NCBI GenBank assembly: GCA_963682025.1
Contig: OY821519.1
Span: 67,964,025 to 68,028,024 of the forward strand
Reading direction: 5' to 3'
Source of the DNA: Cordilura impudica
Taxonomy: Eukaryota > Arthropoda > Insecta > Diptera > Scathophagidae
Length of the DNA: 64,000 nt
The notes beneath the pieces were generated by a model. That model was not told the DNA's origin, searched no databases, and saw only the letters and a program-made list of their open reading frames with translations. Position numbers and translations under genes: made by a program. This document shows, piece by piece, positions 23,270 to 35,440 of this stretch (position 1 is the stretch's first letter; each line of letters begins with the position of its first letter).

Positions 23270-24470
23270 GATCTTACAAACGCAGAGGTTCATTGGCTAT
23301 TAATGCAGTATTACGTCCTGATCGTCCAATTGAGTTAAGATCATATTCTTTAAGTTCGGAATCATCTAAATATCCACACTAAAGTTTCATTTCATAAGTG
23401 GGAAACATAGGTTGAGAAAATGTTTTCCAATCTCTGAAATCAAGATTTTTCATTATAACGCATTCATAATTTTCGGGATTAGTTCTTGAGTTTGAAATCA
23501 TAGTACACCATTCACTAGGGGCCCAAATAATTTTATCGCGAGTAAATGGCTCAATAGTGATATGTATAGAGTCAACGGGCATCATGGCATGTTCAGGTAA
23601 TAAATACGTTATTTTTATATTGTTTATAAAATTTTAAATTGTAAGAAAAAATACTAATTTGACAGGCATAGCTTGGTTGCGATTTTGACCAGCACAACTG
23701 TCACAGTAAAGACCTGTTGAAGATGAGTTTTCCTTTCATCCAAAAGTTTAAGTACTCAAAGACCACAGTGGAAATTTCATTATATCATCTTTTTCCGTCT
23801 GTTTCTCCCCGCAAAAAGCAATAACCATTTCTGGTGCCATTTTCATACACGCTTTCATTATAGTAAGCATACTTTCGAGAATAAAATAGTGTTGCGCTTC
23901 TTCCATACGGTGTATTTAAAACTTTTTGAAGATCAAAGCTAAAGCATAACAACGATGAATTGGCTTTACTTGGTTTTTGATGCTCTAAAAATATTTTTTT
24001 ACACTTATCATTGTCTCTTATGTGTTTTTGGTATACTTCTGTTTGCTCTAAAATATTTTGTACTTCTGTGTCCAACTTTTTGTAAATTTCACAAATTACG
24101 CATTTGTCCTTTTCAGGCAAATGAAAACCGATAAAACCTACTATTAAAAATATTTCGAAAGACTCTTAAGGATAACATTGAAGTATCTTGATTAATATTT
24201 TTCAAATGTTGCGAAATTCTTGAGGAAGATACAGTTTGTTACTTTTATTGCGACAATAATGCGACGGAACTGCTGGCAATTGTTCAATAAATGATTTTAA
24301 AAGTGCAACCTTGGACTCGTCCGAATTCTTATGAGGCGTAGATTTTTTCTTATTCACACTAAAAGTTTTCAAACCACTTGCATTATTTCTAGCCAATCTT
24401 AAAATTTTTTCTGATATATTCAGAAAAAACTGTTGGCACACTTTAATATTATTATCATTATAGTTAATAG
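23270..24470 (-). pseudogene. DDE-like transposase candidate, unassigned family
   Basis: Reading the minus strand across frameshifts and stops gives collinear pieces of one protein. They are VCQQFFLNISEKILRLA, then VPSHYCRNKSNKLYLPQEF, then EKDKCVICEIYKKL (a CxxC) and SFDLQKVLNTPYG. Next come FYSRKYAYYNESVYENG, YCDSCAGQNRNQA, then MPVDSIHITIEPF and KIIWAPSEWCTMI. I recognise this order as a family of uncharacterised arthropod proteins that recurs in TEs. The Asp in FDLQ, the Asp in CDSC and the acidic pair in VDSIHITIE could form a DDE triad; that is inference. At least three frame changes and several stops make it dead. It lies inside the 22327-27116 TIR element and is its only gene. Confidence 0.6.
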
Positions 24471-24472
24471 CA

Positions 24473-24475
<3 letters not shown>

Positions 24476-24517
<42 letters not shown>
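24476..24517. repeat. (TA)n microsatellite
   Basis: A pure TA/AT alternating tract of about 40 bp beside the start of the broken gene. Confidence 0.97.
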
Positions 24518-24616
24518 CCTTTTGTTACTATCACCTCTTCTTCTTTGGATGGACATACGAGTGATACACGAAAAAAACCAATCTTTTCGCCTTATTTTGT
24601 TGCCAATACCCCAAAA

Positions 24617-26030
24617 ATATTCAAATTTAAAAAAATGATTCTGGCACTTTATGGTTCTGTTAAGTGCATATTACAGATTAACTGCGTAAATGTTTATGTA
24701 AATCCCTATGCCAAAATTTTTTTGACAAGGAGTTTATTTTTGCGGATTTCGAGAAAAATTTGGATTTTTGTAAATGTACTCTTTCTAAATACTTTGTATC
24801 AAAAATGCATCACTTTTCTACTTTTAAATGTTATATTTTATCTTAATAGCCTAGGGTTTCCGAAAAAAATAATATGACCCCATTAACCCTTCTGGAATTG
24901 GGGTCACATATGACCCCAAGCTAATAAAAGACAATTTATTCAAAAAATTTAAATATTTTGTAAATGCTGTTGAGTTTTTAGATGCGACGCTTAAAATATA
25001 AAAACCAAATGTGTAGACCTTCCGTTCCTAAAATGTAGGATAAATCCAAGAAAGTTAACCCAGTATTTGCCAAGGCCAGCTTTGGATTTTAAAATATATT
25101 TAAATAAAAATTACCGAAACGAGTTTTTCTATTTAACTCGATGAAACCACTTTTTGAATTTAAGAACCCTTCAGTGCTCCTGAAAGAACAAACAAGAAAA
25201 GCAATACTTTTTGAAAGTCGTAAGTGATTACAGAAAACAATTTGAATCGCACACTAAATACTGTTTTGAATGAATTGTCTTTTATTATTGGGTCATTTGT
25301 GGGTATTCTTACTTTATTTAGATAAATATTGATAGGCTTTATACATAAAATAATTTTATAACAAAATTGGTTAAAAGTTGTTATTATTTATATTCGCGAG
25401 CAAGAGGCAGATAATTGCACCAAAGATATATCACAATGGATTATTTTGATCCCAGGAGCACTGAAGGGTTAAACAAATAAAAATTTACCGAATAATTTTT
25501 TTTAAATTCTACATAGTGGTTTCGTTTTCGTTAATTTTTATTTCAAAATGTCTTAAAATCCAAAGCTGGCCTTTGCAAATAAGGGGTTAACTTTCCCGGA
25601 TTTATCCTACATTTTAGGAACGGAAGGTCTACACATTTGGTTATTACATTTTAATAGCCGCATCTAAAAATTCAACAGCACTTACAAAATATTTGAATTT
25701 TTTTAATAAATTGTCTTTTATTAGGTTGGGGTCATATGTGACCATAATTCCAAAAGGGTTAATGGGGTCACATTATTTTTTTCCGAAACCCTAGGCTATT
25801 AAAATCAAATATAAGATTTAAAAGCAGAAAAGTTATACAGTTCGGATACAAAGTATTAAAAAATAGTACATTTACGGAATATTTTACATCCCATTTTTCT
25901 CGAAATCCGCAAAAATAAACTCTTTGTCAAAAAAATTCTGGCACAGGGACTTACCCAAAGATTAACGCAGTTAATCAGTATTATGCGCTTAACAAAACCA
26001 TAAAGTTCCAGATCCATTTTTTTAAATTTT
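24617..26030. mobile_element. Foldback element with ~575-bp arms
   Basis: The left arm 24617-25187 is repeated in inverse in 25447-26030. Paired segments include TTTGCGGATTTCGAGAAA / TTTCTCGAAATCCGCAAA, GGGGTCATATGTGACC-type strings in both arms, and AACCCTTCAGTGCTCCTG / CAGGAGCACTGAAGGGTT at the inner ends. The spacer is about 260 bp. No ORF; likely a nonautonomous foldback or MITE. Confidence 0.85.
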
Positions 26031-27116
26031 GTTTAAGAAAATTTTTTAAAACTTGAAAAATGAGTTTTCAAAATTTTATCAAAAAAAATTTCCCATTTTC
26101 GGTCTCAATGCGCGATAGGTTAACAACGTGCTAATAAAACAATACTTCATGAGTCCTTAGAAGTATAAGGACCAAAAAAAATTTTAGCTTTAATCAATTT
26201 TTTTAAGTTGAAAAAAATGCCATCAAATTTCATGACCTAGTTTTCTATTGCACAAAAGTGGTCTGGGGCATTTGCTATTTCTTGGCGAGGTTTTATTCGA
26301 TTTTGAAGTTTTATAGCTTCTTGAAAGGTAGTTATAAAACAACTTGTCGGAAAAATTTAACTATAGAAGGAAATTTTCGTAAAATCAGAAATTTTCAATC
26401 GCGTTGAGGCACGACTAAATGTTTTTTGATTGGGCCAAAACTTTCTACTTCTCAGTTTTTTTTTTTTTTTTGCTATTTACATATTTCTAGGGGGTGAGAC
26501 CGAGAGTTTGAAAACTTTTTTTTCCCTCCATATTATGAAGGGCCACCTGAATATATGTATATATAAAACTATAAATAAAACAATGCACTTACCACTTGTT
26601 GCCATAACTCCACATTACACAAACTATTAAAGATAACTCAGTGTAATTCTAAAAATATATTATATAATGTCTTTATTGTTCAAAGTTACGATAAAATATA
26701 AATAGAAATTCGCATACGACATTTTCATTCTGCCAAACACAAATATTTTCACATAAGGTAAATTGACCAATTTTCACAAAGTGGAAATATTAAAAGTATT
26801 TAAAAACATTTAATTTGAATTTAAATCATATAACTCAAAACAAACACTAATAAAAAAAAATGGAATATTTTACAATTTTGCCTATAATAATTAAGAATCG
26901 AAAAAAGACGTAAGCGCCACTTCGTGGTTACAAAATATGTAAACAAACAAGCTATTGTACATAAGTCTAAATTGTTTCCGCTGTAAAATCATAACGGTAC
27001 ATTTTACAGATATGATATTTTGTGAGATGATGCGAATGTTCGAGAACTATCGATGTTTATCAAAAAACGAAAATCGATAATCATGGCGCTTACGTCTTTT
27101 TGGCGGTTAGGGCTCG

Positions 27117-27321
27117 ATATGTTTTGACAAAAAATAATTGACCTCACCATACGATATGAAATTTTCATATCCGAAGGCAAAAAATTAATAACACTACTAC
27201 TCTATTTGGTGTATGCTTATTTTCTTTATTTAATTATTTTGACTTAAGAGATAGGGTCTCTCAAAGTATGGTATAGGGTATCGTATGGTTGGTCTAGATC
27301 GAATAAAATTTTCTTACTTGT
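27117..27321 (+). mobile_element. Old M element, 3' part
   Basis: Continues the copy begun at 21897. It contains GATATGAAATTTTCATATCCG, AGAGATAGGGTCTCTC, GGTATAGGGTATCGTATGG and the tail TTTTCTTACTTGT. The palindrome is decayed (GGTTGGTCTAGATCG). Confidence 0.88.
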
Positions 27322-28308
27322 TCTAACTGCGGAACGGAATCAAATCCAGTGATAAAAATTAGATATTATCAATGCAATCAAAAGAGAAAGACCTTGTTAC
27401 TTCTTTATATTTTTTCGGCTACAATTTAGAAGGTAAAAATTATTATTATTTTTTTTTTTTTGCATAATATGTTAATAACATTCGTTCAGCGGATTCTTAG
27501 AAGCATTATTCCCAAAATTAGTTAAGCGGTATCACCAAATCTGTATAAGATGTTGCAGAAAAACTGATGATACATTTTTTGAAGAAGCCGACTGATTTTC
27601 AGAATCTTTTGAGGCCCATAAGAAAAATGGTCACAAATCTCGCCCTTTGGTATTAGAATCGAACCGTGTATTTTTCAAAAAGTCTTTATTTGCCGCACAG
27701 TGTCATTGGCATACTCTGATTATTATATTGTAAACAAATTATTGCATTATTGCAGTACAAACACTCCGTAAGTTTAAAAAAAAATCTCATTATGTCAATG
27801 GTAAAAAGTTTGTAATTGAAATTTTTACTACAATTTTTACTAATAATTTTATTATTTTATATAAAAATAAAAAATCTTATTTTCGATCTTTATCAATTTA
27901 ATGATTGAGTTTAGAATTGTTCAGGCTCAAGATCAAATGTTTTTACTTTAAATAAAGCAAAAGCATTAGCACATTTGTTTGAAAAATTTATCTATATTCT
28001 GCATGACAGGTTATACAGCTGTTTCGGGAAGAGTCATCAACCCTCATCAGTAACAAAAAGCAGTAGACAGTTTGTTTTGTAAAAAGTTAAATTCATATAC
28101 ATATGCTGAAAACAACTAAATGAGAATTCAAGCAAAGAGTTATTCTATTTTAGCCTCCACCAATACAACAAACTAAAATATAAAACAACTTTGAAACAAA
28201 TATGTTTGTATATGAGTACACATTGCATACTACAATATACATGTTTGTTTTTGTCTTGAAAAAACAAGTAAAACAATTTGTTTTTGCTAAACTTACATTC
28301 AGCGTTAA
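27322..28308. other. AT-rich DNA, part of a dispersed inverted repeat
   Basis: 27840-27990 is inverted relative to 30440-30560 (TGTGCTAATAATTTTGCTTT and AAACATTTGATCTTGA are shared). The Transib element therefore sits between two inverted copies. Otherwise nothing is recognised. Confidence 0.5.
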
Positions 28309-28313
28309 CGGCG

Positions 28314-30411
28314 CACAGTGGGTTGAAAAGCATGAAAAGTGAGGATTAATTCAGGGAAGACGTAATTTCAAAATATTGTTAATTTTTTTTTTCATGGATA
28401 TTCATTTATACATAAAAAACCACATTTTTTAAAAAAAAAGGTGGAAAAAAATTTGTTTTAACCCTTTAGGAGCTTTTTTGTGTTTTGGAAAAAATGATCT
28501 TTTCTTACAATTTTCGCTGTAACTTTGGAATAAAAAGTGATAAATTAGTAGAAGTTAGAACTTAGTTAATGTGCTTTTAGAAAAAAAACAAACAACCATT
28601 TCAGAAAAATTAAAAAAAAATTTTAAAAAAATTAATTCAATTAATATTGAATATATTGCTACATTTATAACTGAAAATTTTGTATGCATTTATTGTTATT
28701 GTTTATTTTTTATTTTATATTGTTCTTATTTAAGAGAAACTTAAATATATATATATATAGACGTAATTTCAAAATATATATATACAATTATATATATATA
28801 CAATTAAAATCAAGGATCCTCCGTATTATCAGCACCTTCATAAATATAATCAGCATCTTCATAATTATCATCATCAATATCTTCATTAATCTCTTTTTCA
28901 TCAGAAATCTTGGGCAAAATTAATAAATCTAGTGCCATCTGTGGTATATTATATATTTTTTCGGCATAATTTTTGCTTTTAGAGGTAATTAAAGGATCCG
29001 AACTAAGAAGTAACCTATTTGACTTCTCCCGACTGCATTTACGAGAATAGTGTTCTCTGTAATTTTTAAAATCTTTATTTCTAGCTTCTTGAGCTTCCTC
29101 AGATAGTTGACCTATTGGCAAAAAGGCGTATCTTACTCTTTCTGGCCCGTGAATAAGGAATTTATGTAAAGTTGGAGGCATATAATACCACGGATAGAGC
29201 TTAATAAAATATCTGGCTGTATTCTGAGTATATTTTCTAAATTTTTCTACGTGAATCTCGTGCCCGCAAGATACAGCAATAAGTATCACATGCATTCTTT
29301 CTATCAATTCTGCATCAACTTTTGTGATTTGAGCAGAAACATCTGCATTTTGAAAAAACCGTATGGCAGTGTTGCCATCATTAGAGTTTCTAAAACCTGG
29401 CTTTGGTTGGTCCACGATCAATCCAGTCTTCTCTCTAAAGTCTTTTTGAATCCGTAATTTTGTTACAGAAACCATTTTTTTATCATCATCAGACCTAGCC
29501 TGCCATTTTTTGATTGGAATTTTATATGATAAGTGAAGAAGACATTCAAAAAATCGTATCCATCCATGAAGTATAGATAAACCAAACTGTAAAGTTTCTG
29601 TATTTACTTCTTTGCCAATCATTCTATCAACTGAATTAAAATCCTTGCTTGCTGAACCACAAATGTAGCACTTTTGTGTGGATGTTGTATCCGTAATAGC
29701 ATTACAAACTTTTCCATCAATCATTACTAACATAAGTTTGTGATTTATTTTTATAGATTTTTCTCCTAATAAAACTACAGAATCCAAAAGAAGTTCAATT
29801 TCGTTTTCAACCCGTTCTATTTCAAGTTTTTTCTGTTGTGTTTTCAAACATTTTTTTTTAATTTTATACTGGGGACTTTTAATAAAAACTTGAATATTAC
29901 ATTCGTTAGCAAGTATTGGCAAATGTTTTTTTGGAGTACACAAGTAGAAATCCCACGTTTTACTACAATATAAATAATTTTACCCGATCTCGTCTAAAAT
30001 TACGTTGAAACTCAATCTTTTTTTTAAAAAATACCCTCTTTTTAGGACAATTTTCAAAAAATTATTAAAAAATATTTCTAAAACATTTATCTAAAAATTT
30101 TTTTTTTAATAATACAGCCAAATACTTGAGGTTGATGCAGCCATTTGAAAAAAGTTAGAATTAAAAAAGAAATTAAAAAAAATAAACTTGAAATATCTCG
30201 TTTTTCACTTTTTACCACTTCGAGCAAAATTAAAAAAAATTATTGAACTTTGAGAGGGTATAGCAAGAAAATTGAACAACCTAGAACAATAATTTTGACA
30301 GTTGGTGATGACCCATTTTATACTCTGTTACCCGGTATAAAAATTTATTACAAAATACTCATTTCAATTTTTGAATTAATCCTCACTTTTGACCCTTTTC
30401 AACCCAATGTG
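28314..30411 (-). mobile_element. Transib element with CGGCG target duplication
   Basis: 2,098 bp. The left end reads CACAGTGGGTTGAAAAG and the right end, inverted, CACATTGGGTTGAAAAG. Both TIRs also share AAAAGTGAGGATTAATTCA a little further in. CGGCG is repeated on both sides (28309-28313 and 30412-30416), matching the 5-bp GC-rich target duplication known for Transib. CACAGTG is identical to the V(D)J recombination signal heptamer. About 500 bp at each end is noncoding. Confidence 0.93.
28810..29943 (-). pseudogene. Transib transposase core (RAG1-like), N-terminally truncated
   Basis: A 377-residue open frame matching the C-terminal half of Transib/RAG1-core transposases, which cut CACARTG-ended TIRs and make 5-bp duplications. 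LMLVMIDGKV (Asp 76) fits the RAG1 Asp-708 region (CLMLADESD), followed by the CxxC KCYICG. GFRNSNDGNTAIRFF, YPWYYMPPTLHKFLIHG and PIGQLSEEAQEARNK (Glu 282/283/286) follow. The last corresponds to the RAG1 Glu-962 helix. The first catalytic Asp (the RAG1 Asp-600 region) and everything upstream are absent; sequence between 29943 and 30411 is AT-rich without a matching frame. Family members are usually around 650-700 residues. The frame itself has no stop, so truncation rather than point decay inactivated it. A DDE/acidic C-terminus (EDIDDDNYEDADYIYEGAD) ends the protein. Confidence 0.88.
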
Positions 30412-30416
30412 CGGCG

Positions 30417-31975
30417 TGCCCTCCGTATTTTTAATTTTATTATTTTCTATAAAAATAAAAATCAATTTTTGAAACAAATGTGCTAATAATTTTGCTTTAT
30501 TGAAAGTAAAAACATTTGATCTTGATCCTGAACAATTTAAAATTCAATCATTCTTACTAATATTTAAAATTTTCATTTTCAAGTATACACAGAACAGAAA
30601 TTTTAATTTAATAGGAACCCTACCTAGGAAAATCATTCTATGAAGTACTCGTGAGTTAATTAAAAACTATTATTATGATCTTTTTTCATAAGTGGAATGG
30701 TATTCTTTTATATAAACATTTCAAGTTTAAGATTTAAGATTCGAAAGAAGCTTTTTTCCAGTCTAACGCAATATTTTTTAAAAACATAAAGACAATCAAT
30801 CATTTAAATGACATCGTTCGTTCCTTTCCAATAAACTACCAATTTTTTTCGTTAAGTGTCGATAAAGTATTCCGTTGTATTCAGCCAACATCTTTAATTC
30901 ATAGAACAAAAACTTGTTGTTTACTTACTATAAAGGGATACAAAGAATATTAAATATTAAGTAAACAAACAATAAGAGTATTAAGTTAAACAGCAACAAT
31001 AACAATAACAACAAACCGAAGACTTCAAAAAATAAATACTATTAAAAGAATAACAACAACTTTACCAATTATGGAAAGCATTACTAAACACTCCTTTCCT
31101 TGGTAAACATGTTTGCGTTTTCCCATTGAATTATTCAAACCCCATCCTCATCATGGGTTAAACATAACAAAACAAAGTGAAGACGAAATAACGGAAAACT
31201 TAGACACGCAAAACTTTGTAAAAATTGGTATAGGAGAAAGCATTAGGAAATTGGAAATTAATAACAAGATTCCCAAGTGACTTTGAATTACTCCCCAATT
31301 GCCATATTAAATGCTGCACAAACAACCACATTACCGTACAAAGAAAAACAACACAAAATAAAACAAACACCACATAAATATTAAAGAGTGGAAAATGATG
31401 ATGTTTTAAAAATAAAACCCTTTTTGGTATAAGCAGGGAAACATTATTGCAAAAACCTACTGGAAGGGGGAGAAAATACACAATTTCGGGATAAATTGCA
31501 AAGATGAATGCTTTTATTTTGTGATTTAAGGCTATGTTCGTCTAGAAAATTTATATAAAAACTAACAGATTGTAAATTTTTTTGAGACAAATTTTCGAAA
31601 GATGAAGATATTGGATCATAAATTGGTTCTCAATAAAAAATGTTCCTCAATTGATTACTTCTTAATATTACAGAAAGTATATTCCATCAAATGAAAATTG
31701 TTTTTATGGTATAAAATCTTTCCGTTATTTGTGCAGGCCTATTAATCGAATCCAAATGAAAGTACTTCATTCCCATATTTTATTAAATTTTTTTTATTAA
31801 AAATGCTTAAATTGGAAATATAGGACCATATTGTACAATTAACAAAGAAAAAATAGTCGTACACTTGCCAAGTTAAAATAAAACAAGCTATAGCTATAAA
31901 AAATTCAAACTTAGAATAGATGAATTGCCCATCACTTTGAAAGTTAGGATAGTATTTCTATAAAAATAATAGAAA
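30417..31975. other. AT-rich DNA, nothing recognised
   Basis: Apart from the inverted repeat partner at 30440-30560, no gene or TE end is recognised. Confidence 0.5.
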
Positions 31976-32280
31976 ACAAGTAAGAAAATTATAGTCGGTC
32001 TACACCGACTATATGATACCCTACGTTTAGAGACCCTATCTCATAGGCCCAACTAACTTGACATAGAAAATAAGCATAAACCAAATTTGAGTGGGATTTT
32101 TATTAATTTTTTTGGCTGCAGATATGAAAAAGTTCATATCGAAAGCAATATCTATATGGGTTCTAGGCCCAAAAATGGACCTATACTGACTATGTTTGGT
32201 AAAGTCTCTTGTATTTTGCAAAAATATATACAAACAAAATTTGAGAAGAATCAGTGCAATATTTTTGTTTTTTGATATTT
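31976..32280 (-). mobile_element. M element 3' fragment
   Basis: From ACAAGTAAG through a palindrome with one mismatch (GTCGGTCTACACCGAC) and the first ~300-bp unit. It stops abruptly after TTTTTGATATTTTTG, where M sequence in the opposite orientation begins. Confidence 0.88.
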
Positions 32281-32547
32281 TTGTTTTTTGTGCTGATGTT
32301 TGTAACTACCATCTTTTATTATACCAATCGACCCAGAAACACTTCCTGGGTCGACTGAGTGATGTCCGTCTGTATATATGTGAGTCCAGGTGAACCTTGT
32401 AATCAAATTACAGGTCGCAAATATGAATACATTTTGATGGAATTTAGCATATGAGCTTCCATCGGTCATAGGATGAACGCTATTGAAATTGGTGAAATTC
32501 GGTTCATATTCAAACCTGATCCTACAAATGACCCCTATCAGATCGAC
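32281..32547 (+). mobile_element. M element 5' fragment, split by LINE
   Basis: TGTGCTGATGTTTGTAACTACC to CCTATCAGATCGAC, in canonical + orientation. It resumes at 35029 after the LB LINE. It is joined head-on to the minus-strand fragment 31976-32280. Confidence 0.8.
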
Positions 32548-35028
32548 TTTTTATTTTTTTTTTTTTTTATTTATTTGTTAGCCTGTGTAACAAGATTGTA
32601 GTCTTAAAACAACACAGGGGTACATTAAGGACAAATGTGATAATTTGACATTGACATTGACGGTAACAAGAGTCTCAGAAGAAATTAATACATTAAAATA
32701 ATAAAAATTAAAAAAAAAAATAACAATTAAAAATCCAAAAATTAAGAATTAAAAACTAAAAATTAAAAATCAAAAATTAAACAATTAAAAATCAAAAATT
32801 AAAAAGCAAAAGTTAATGATTAGAAATAGAAAAAAAAAGAAAAACAATTCATATATTACTCTACTTTTACGACTATAGCTCAAATAATTTTTTATTAAAA
32901 AAAACATGCGTTGCTTATATCTTTAATGTTCACTGGTAGCATGTTCCAAAGACGAATAGCATTAATATAAAATTGCCATTCTGATATCAATCTATGATGC
33001 CTGATTTGAATTATATTTTTGGTTCTATTAAATATACTGAATTTTAATCTATTAAATAGATAGTCATGCTCACGAGCGATAATAATTTTATGTAAAAAGA
33101 TTAAAAGACGTATTTTCAATAGGTGCTCAAATTGCACACCATATAGTTTCTTCGAATACGATGAAATGCTGTCAAATCTCCGCAGTCCAAATACATATCT
33201 AGTAATGCTATTGTCAACAACATTTAATCTTCGTTTACTTTCTGAGTCGCAACAGGAGAAAACCTCACATCCATACATCAGAATCGGTAACAAATATGTT
33301 TTCGCGAGTAAAATTCTAATTATTGTAGGTATAAAGCATTGTGTGGGCCAGAGTGTTCTAAGCATAGAATAAGTTCTGCCACATGCTGCACTTACATGAT
33401 CAGACCAAGTAAGCGTACTATTGAAGATAACTCCTAAATTCTTTGCGCTTTCAACAATTTCAATCGGCTGATTATTTAGAAGTATGTTTGGCCTAATTAT
33501 AATTTTGCTAGTCCTTTTGCGTATAACAATACATTTAGATTTTCGTGGATCTAAACTTAATCCATTTGCTGAGGCCCAAAAAAAAAACTCTGTTAAGATC
33601 CTCATTCAATTTTCTGATACAGTCCTCAACACCTTCATTTCTGTTGCATATATATAATTGTGCATCGTCAATATATAAGCGAATTTTACTATGCAACAAC
33701 TGGGAAGATCATTAGAGTAAATTGAAAAAAGAAGAGGTCCAAGAATTGACCCTTGCGGAACTCCTCGTTTTACATAAAGTAAATTTGACATTCCAGACTG
33801 GGTTTCCACACACTGCATTCTGTTTTTAAGGTAAGATGACATTAAGCTGACCGATGTTGAAGAAAAATTCATCATTTTCTGTAATTTCTGAATTAATATG
33901 TTGTGGTCTACAGTGTCAAATGCTTTGGAATGGTCCAACAATACTAACATGGTAAAAAAAACCATCATCAACTTCTTTTCTTAAATCTTCGGATACATCA
34001 GTAAGAGAAGAGATGCAGCTATGCCCTGCCCTAAAACCAGATTGTCTGTTAGTAAGTAGCCGATTATCATTAACGTAAGAAGTAATTTGATTACGTAGTA
34101 TTTTTTCCAATGCCTTAGAGAGGAATGGTAGGATTGCTATGGGTCGATATTCAGTGTGTGATTTTGGTGTTGGCAAAATTTTAGCTTCTTTCCATCGTGA
34201 AGGAAAAGTGCTGGTAGTAATAATGTTATTAAAAATATAAGTAATTTGAGGCAAAAGTGACGGAAGCATCATCTTCAAAAACTTTGGATTTATACCATCG
34301 ATGCCTGTAGCATTGGATTTTATGGATATGCAACTTCTATATACATCGTTCTGTGTGACACAGTTAAAAGAAAAAAGGCGTGTTGGGAGAGTATTTACGT
34401 GGAAATCATCATAAAACTTATTATCCGCTTCCAGCATATTTACATTGATAAATTTCTTGTTTAAATCGTCCGGACTTTCATTAATAATATTATTGCTATT
34501 TTTGTTTATACCAATTCCAATCTCTTGTATTGATTTCCACTTTTTTTGTGTCTATAATGTTGTTGAATTTTTCGACGTAATAGTTAGATTTATCATCTTT
34601 TATTTTTTTTTTTTTTGATTACTATTCTCCTAGCTAAAACATAATTTTCATGTAACTCTGTAGTTTTATAGCGTTTCCACCGAGAATATGCAAAGTCACG
34701 TTGTTCTATTAGACGACTAATTGCTGGTGTGTACCACGGTTTTTGCCTAACGTTGCTTATCTTCGTTTTCAAAGGAAAAGTTAGAAATAAATTTTTAAGA
34801 CGGTGCTCCAGGAAATTCAATTGTTCATCAACCGATACCATGTAGTAAATACAATTCCAGTCAGTTTTCCTATATTCATCATGCAAAGTTATATATTCAA
34901 TATTCTTGTAATCACGAAATGTAAATGTTTGGTTTGGAATTTGTATTTCAAAATCATACACCATAAAGATGAGAATCATGCTTAGAAATGCAGGGAGCTG
35001 ATATTTGATCATACAATAAGAGATTCGA
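32548..35028 (-). pseudogene. LB-family LINE, 5'-truncated, broken
   Basis: Non-LTR retrotransposon on the minus strand, ending in an A-rich tail (TTTATTTATTTGTTAG on +). Order of pieces: post-endonuclease linker with KPWYTPAISRLIEQRD (35012-34593); RT fingers with SNATGIDGINPKFLK, EYRPIAILPFLSKALEKIL and RQSGFRAGHS (34437-33916); palm with HSKAFDTVDHNIL and RGVPQGSILGPLLFS (33971-33606). The catalytic YIDDAQLYI is present near 33665-33690, but in another frame. The thumb and C-terminal region follow (33605-32895). Several frameshifts separate these pieces, and the endonuclease is missing. It is inserted in an M fragment (32281-32547 continuing at 35029). Confidence 0.85.
32582..32618 (-). 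ncRNA. LB LINE 3'-terminal stem-loop
   Basis: On the LINE-sense strand CCTGTGT pairs with ACACAGG, enclosing a smaller stem AAGA...TCTT. The same fold with changed bases occurs at 35725-35763. It lies just before the A-rich tail and is a candidate recognition structure for the element's own reverse transcriptase. Confidence 0.6.
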
Positions 35029-35180
35029 TTCGTGATAATATTCTAATTATCATATATCCCGGTCTAATTGGGTTTGTGTATGTTTATTACATCCGTCTAT
35101 CAGTAGTTAAAAATTAAAGTGTATAGGACAATTCCTCAAAGCCCCCATATGAAGCTGATTCCCGCTCTTCACTTATTTCT
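35029..35180 (+). mobile_element. M element fragment, right of LINE
   Basis: Continues 32547: ATTCTAATTATCATATAT, AATTGGGTTTGTGTATGTTTAT, CATATGAAGCTGATTCCCGC. It ends in an A-run. Confidence 0.75.
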
Positions 35181-35189
35181 ATAAAAAAA

Positions 35190-35440
35190 AACAAGGTTTA
35201 GACCGACTATAGGATACCCTATACCACAGTTTAGGAACCTTATCTCTTCGGTCCAACTAATTCGATATAGAAAATAAGCATAAACCAAATTTGTATGGCA
35301 TTATTATTAATATTTTTGGCTGCAGATATGAAAAGGTTCATATCGGATGCTATATTTATATAGGGACTAGATCCTGACCGTATTTGGTAAAGTCACTTAT
35401 ATTTTGAAAAAATATGTATATATAGCAAGGTGTCTAAAAA
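35190..35440 (-). mobile_element. M element 3' fragment
   Basis: GTTTAGACCGACTATAGGATACCC and one ~300-bp unit ending near GTATATATAGCAAGG. Half the terminal palindrome is missing. Confidence 0.8.

Larger units (their letters stand above)
22327..27116. mobile_element. 4,790-bp TIR transposon, ATAT target duplication
   Basis: The ends are inverted: CGAGCCATAACCGCCAAAAA at 22327 and, on the minus strand, CGAGCCCTAACCGCCAAAAA from 27116. The match extends over about 33 bp (about 30 identical) to AAGCGCCA. ATAT flanks both sides (22323-22326, 27117-27120) and the surrounding M element resumes in register. The TIR motif GACGTAAGCGCCA recurs internally near 26908, possibly a transposase-binding repeat. 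Inside lie an H element (22668-23025), a broken minus-strand gene (23270-24470) and a foldback (24617-26030). The superfamily is not certain; a 4-bp AT-rich TSD would be compatible with Sola-like elements. Confidence 0.8.
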
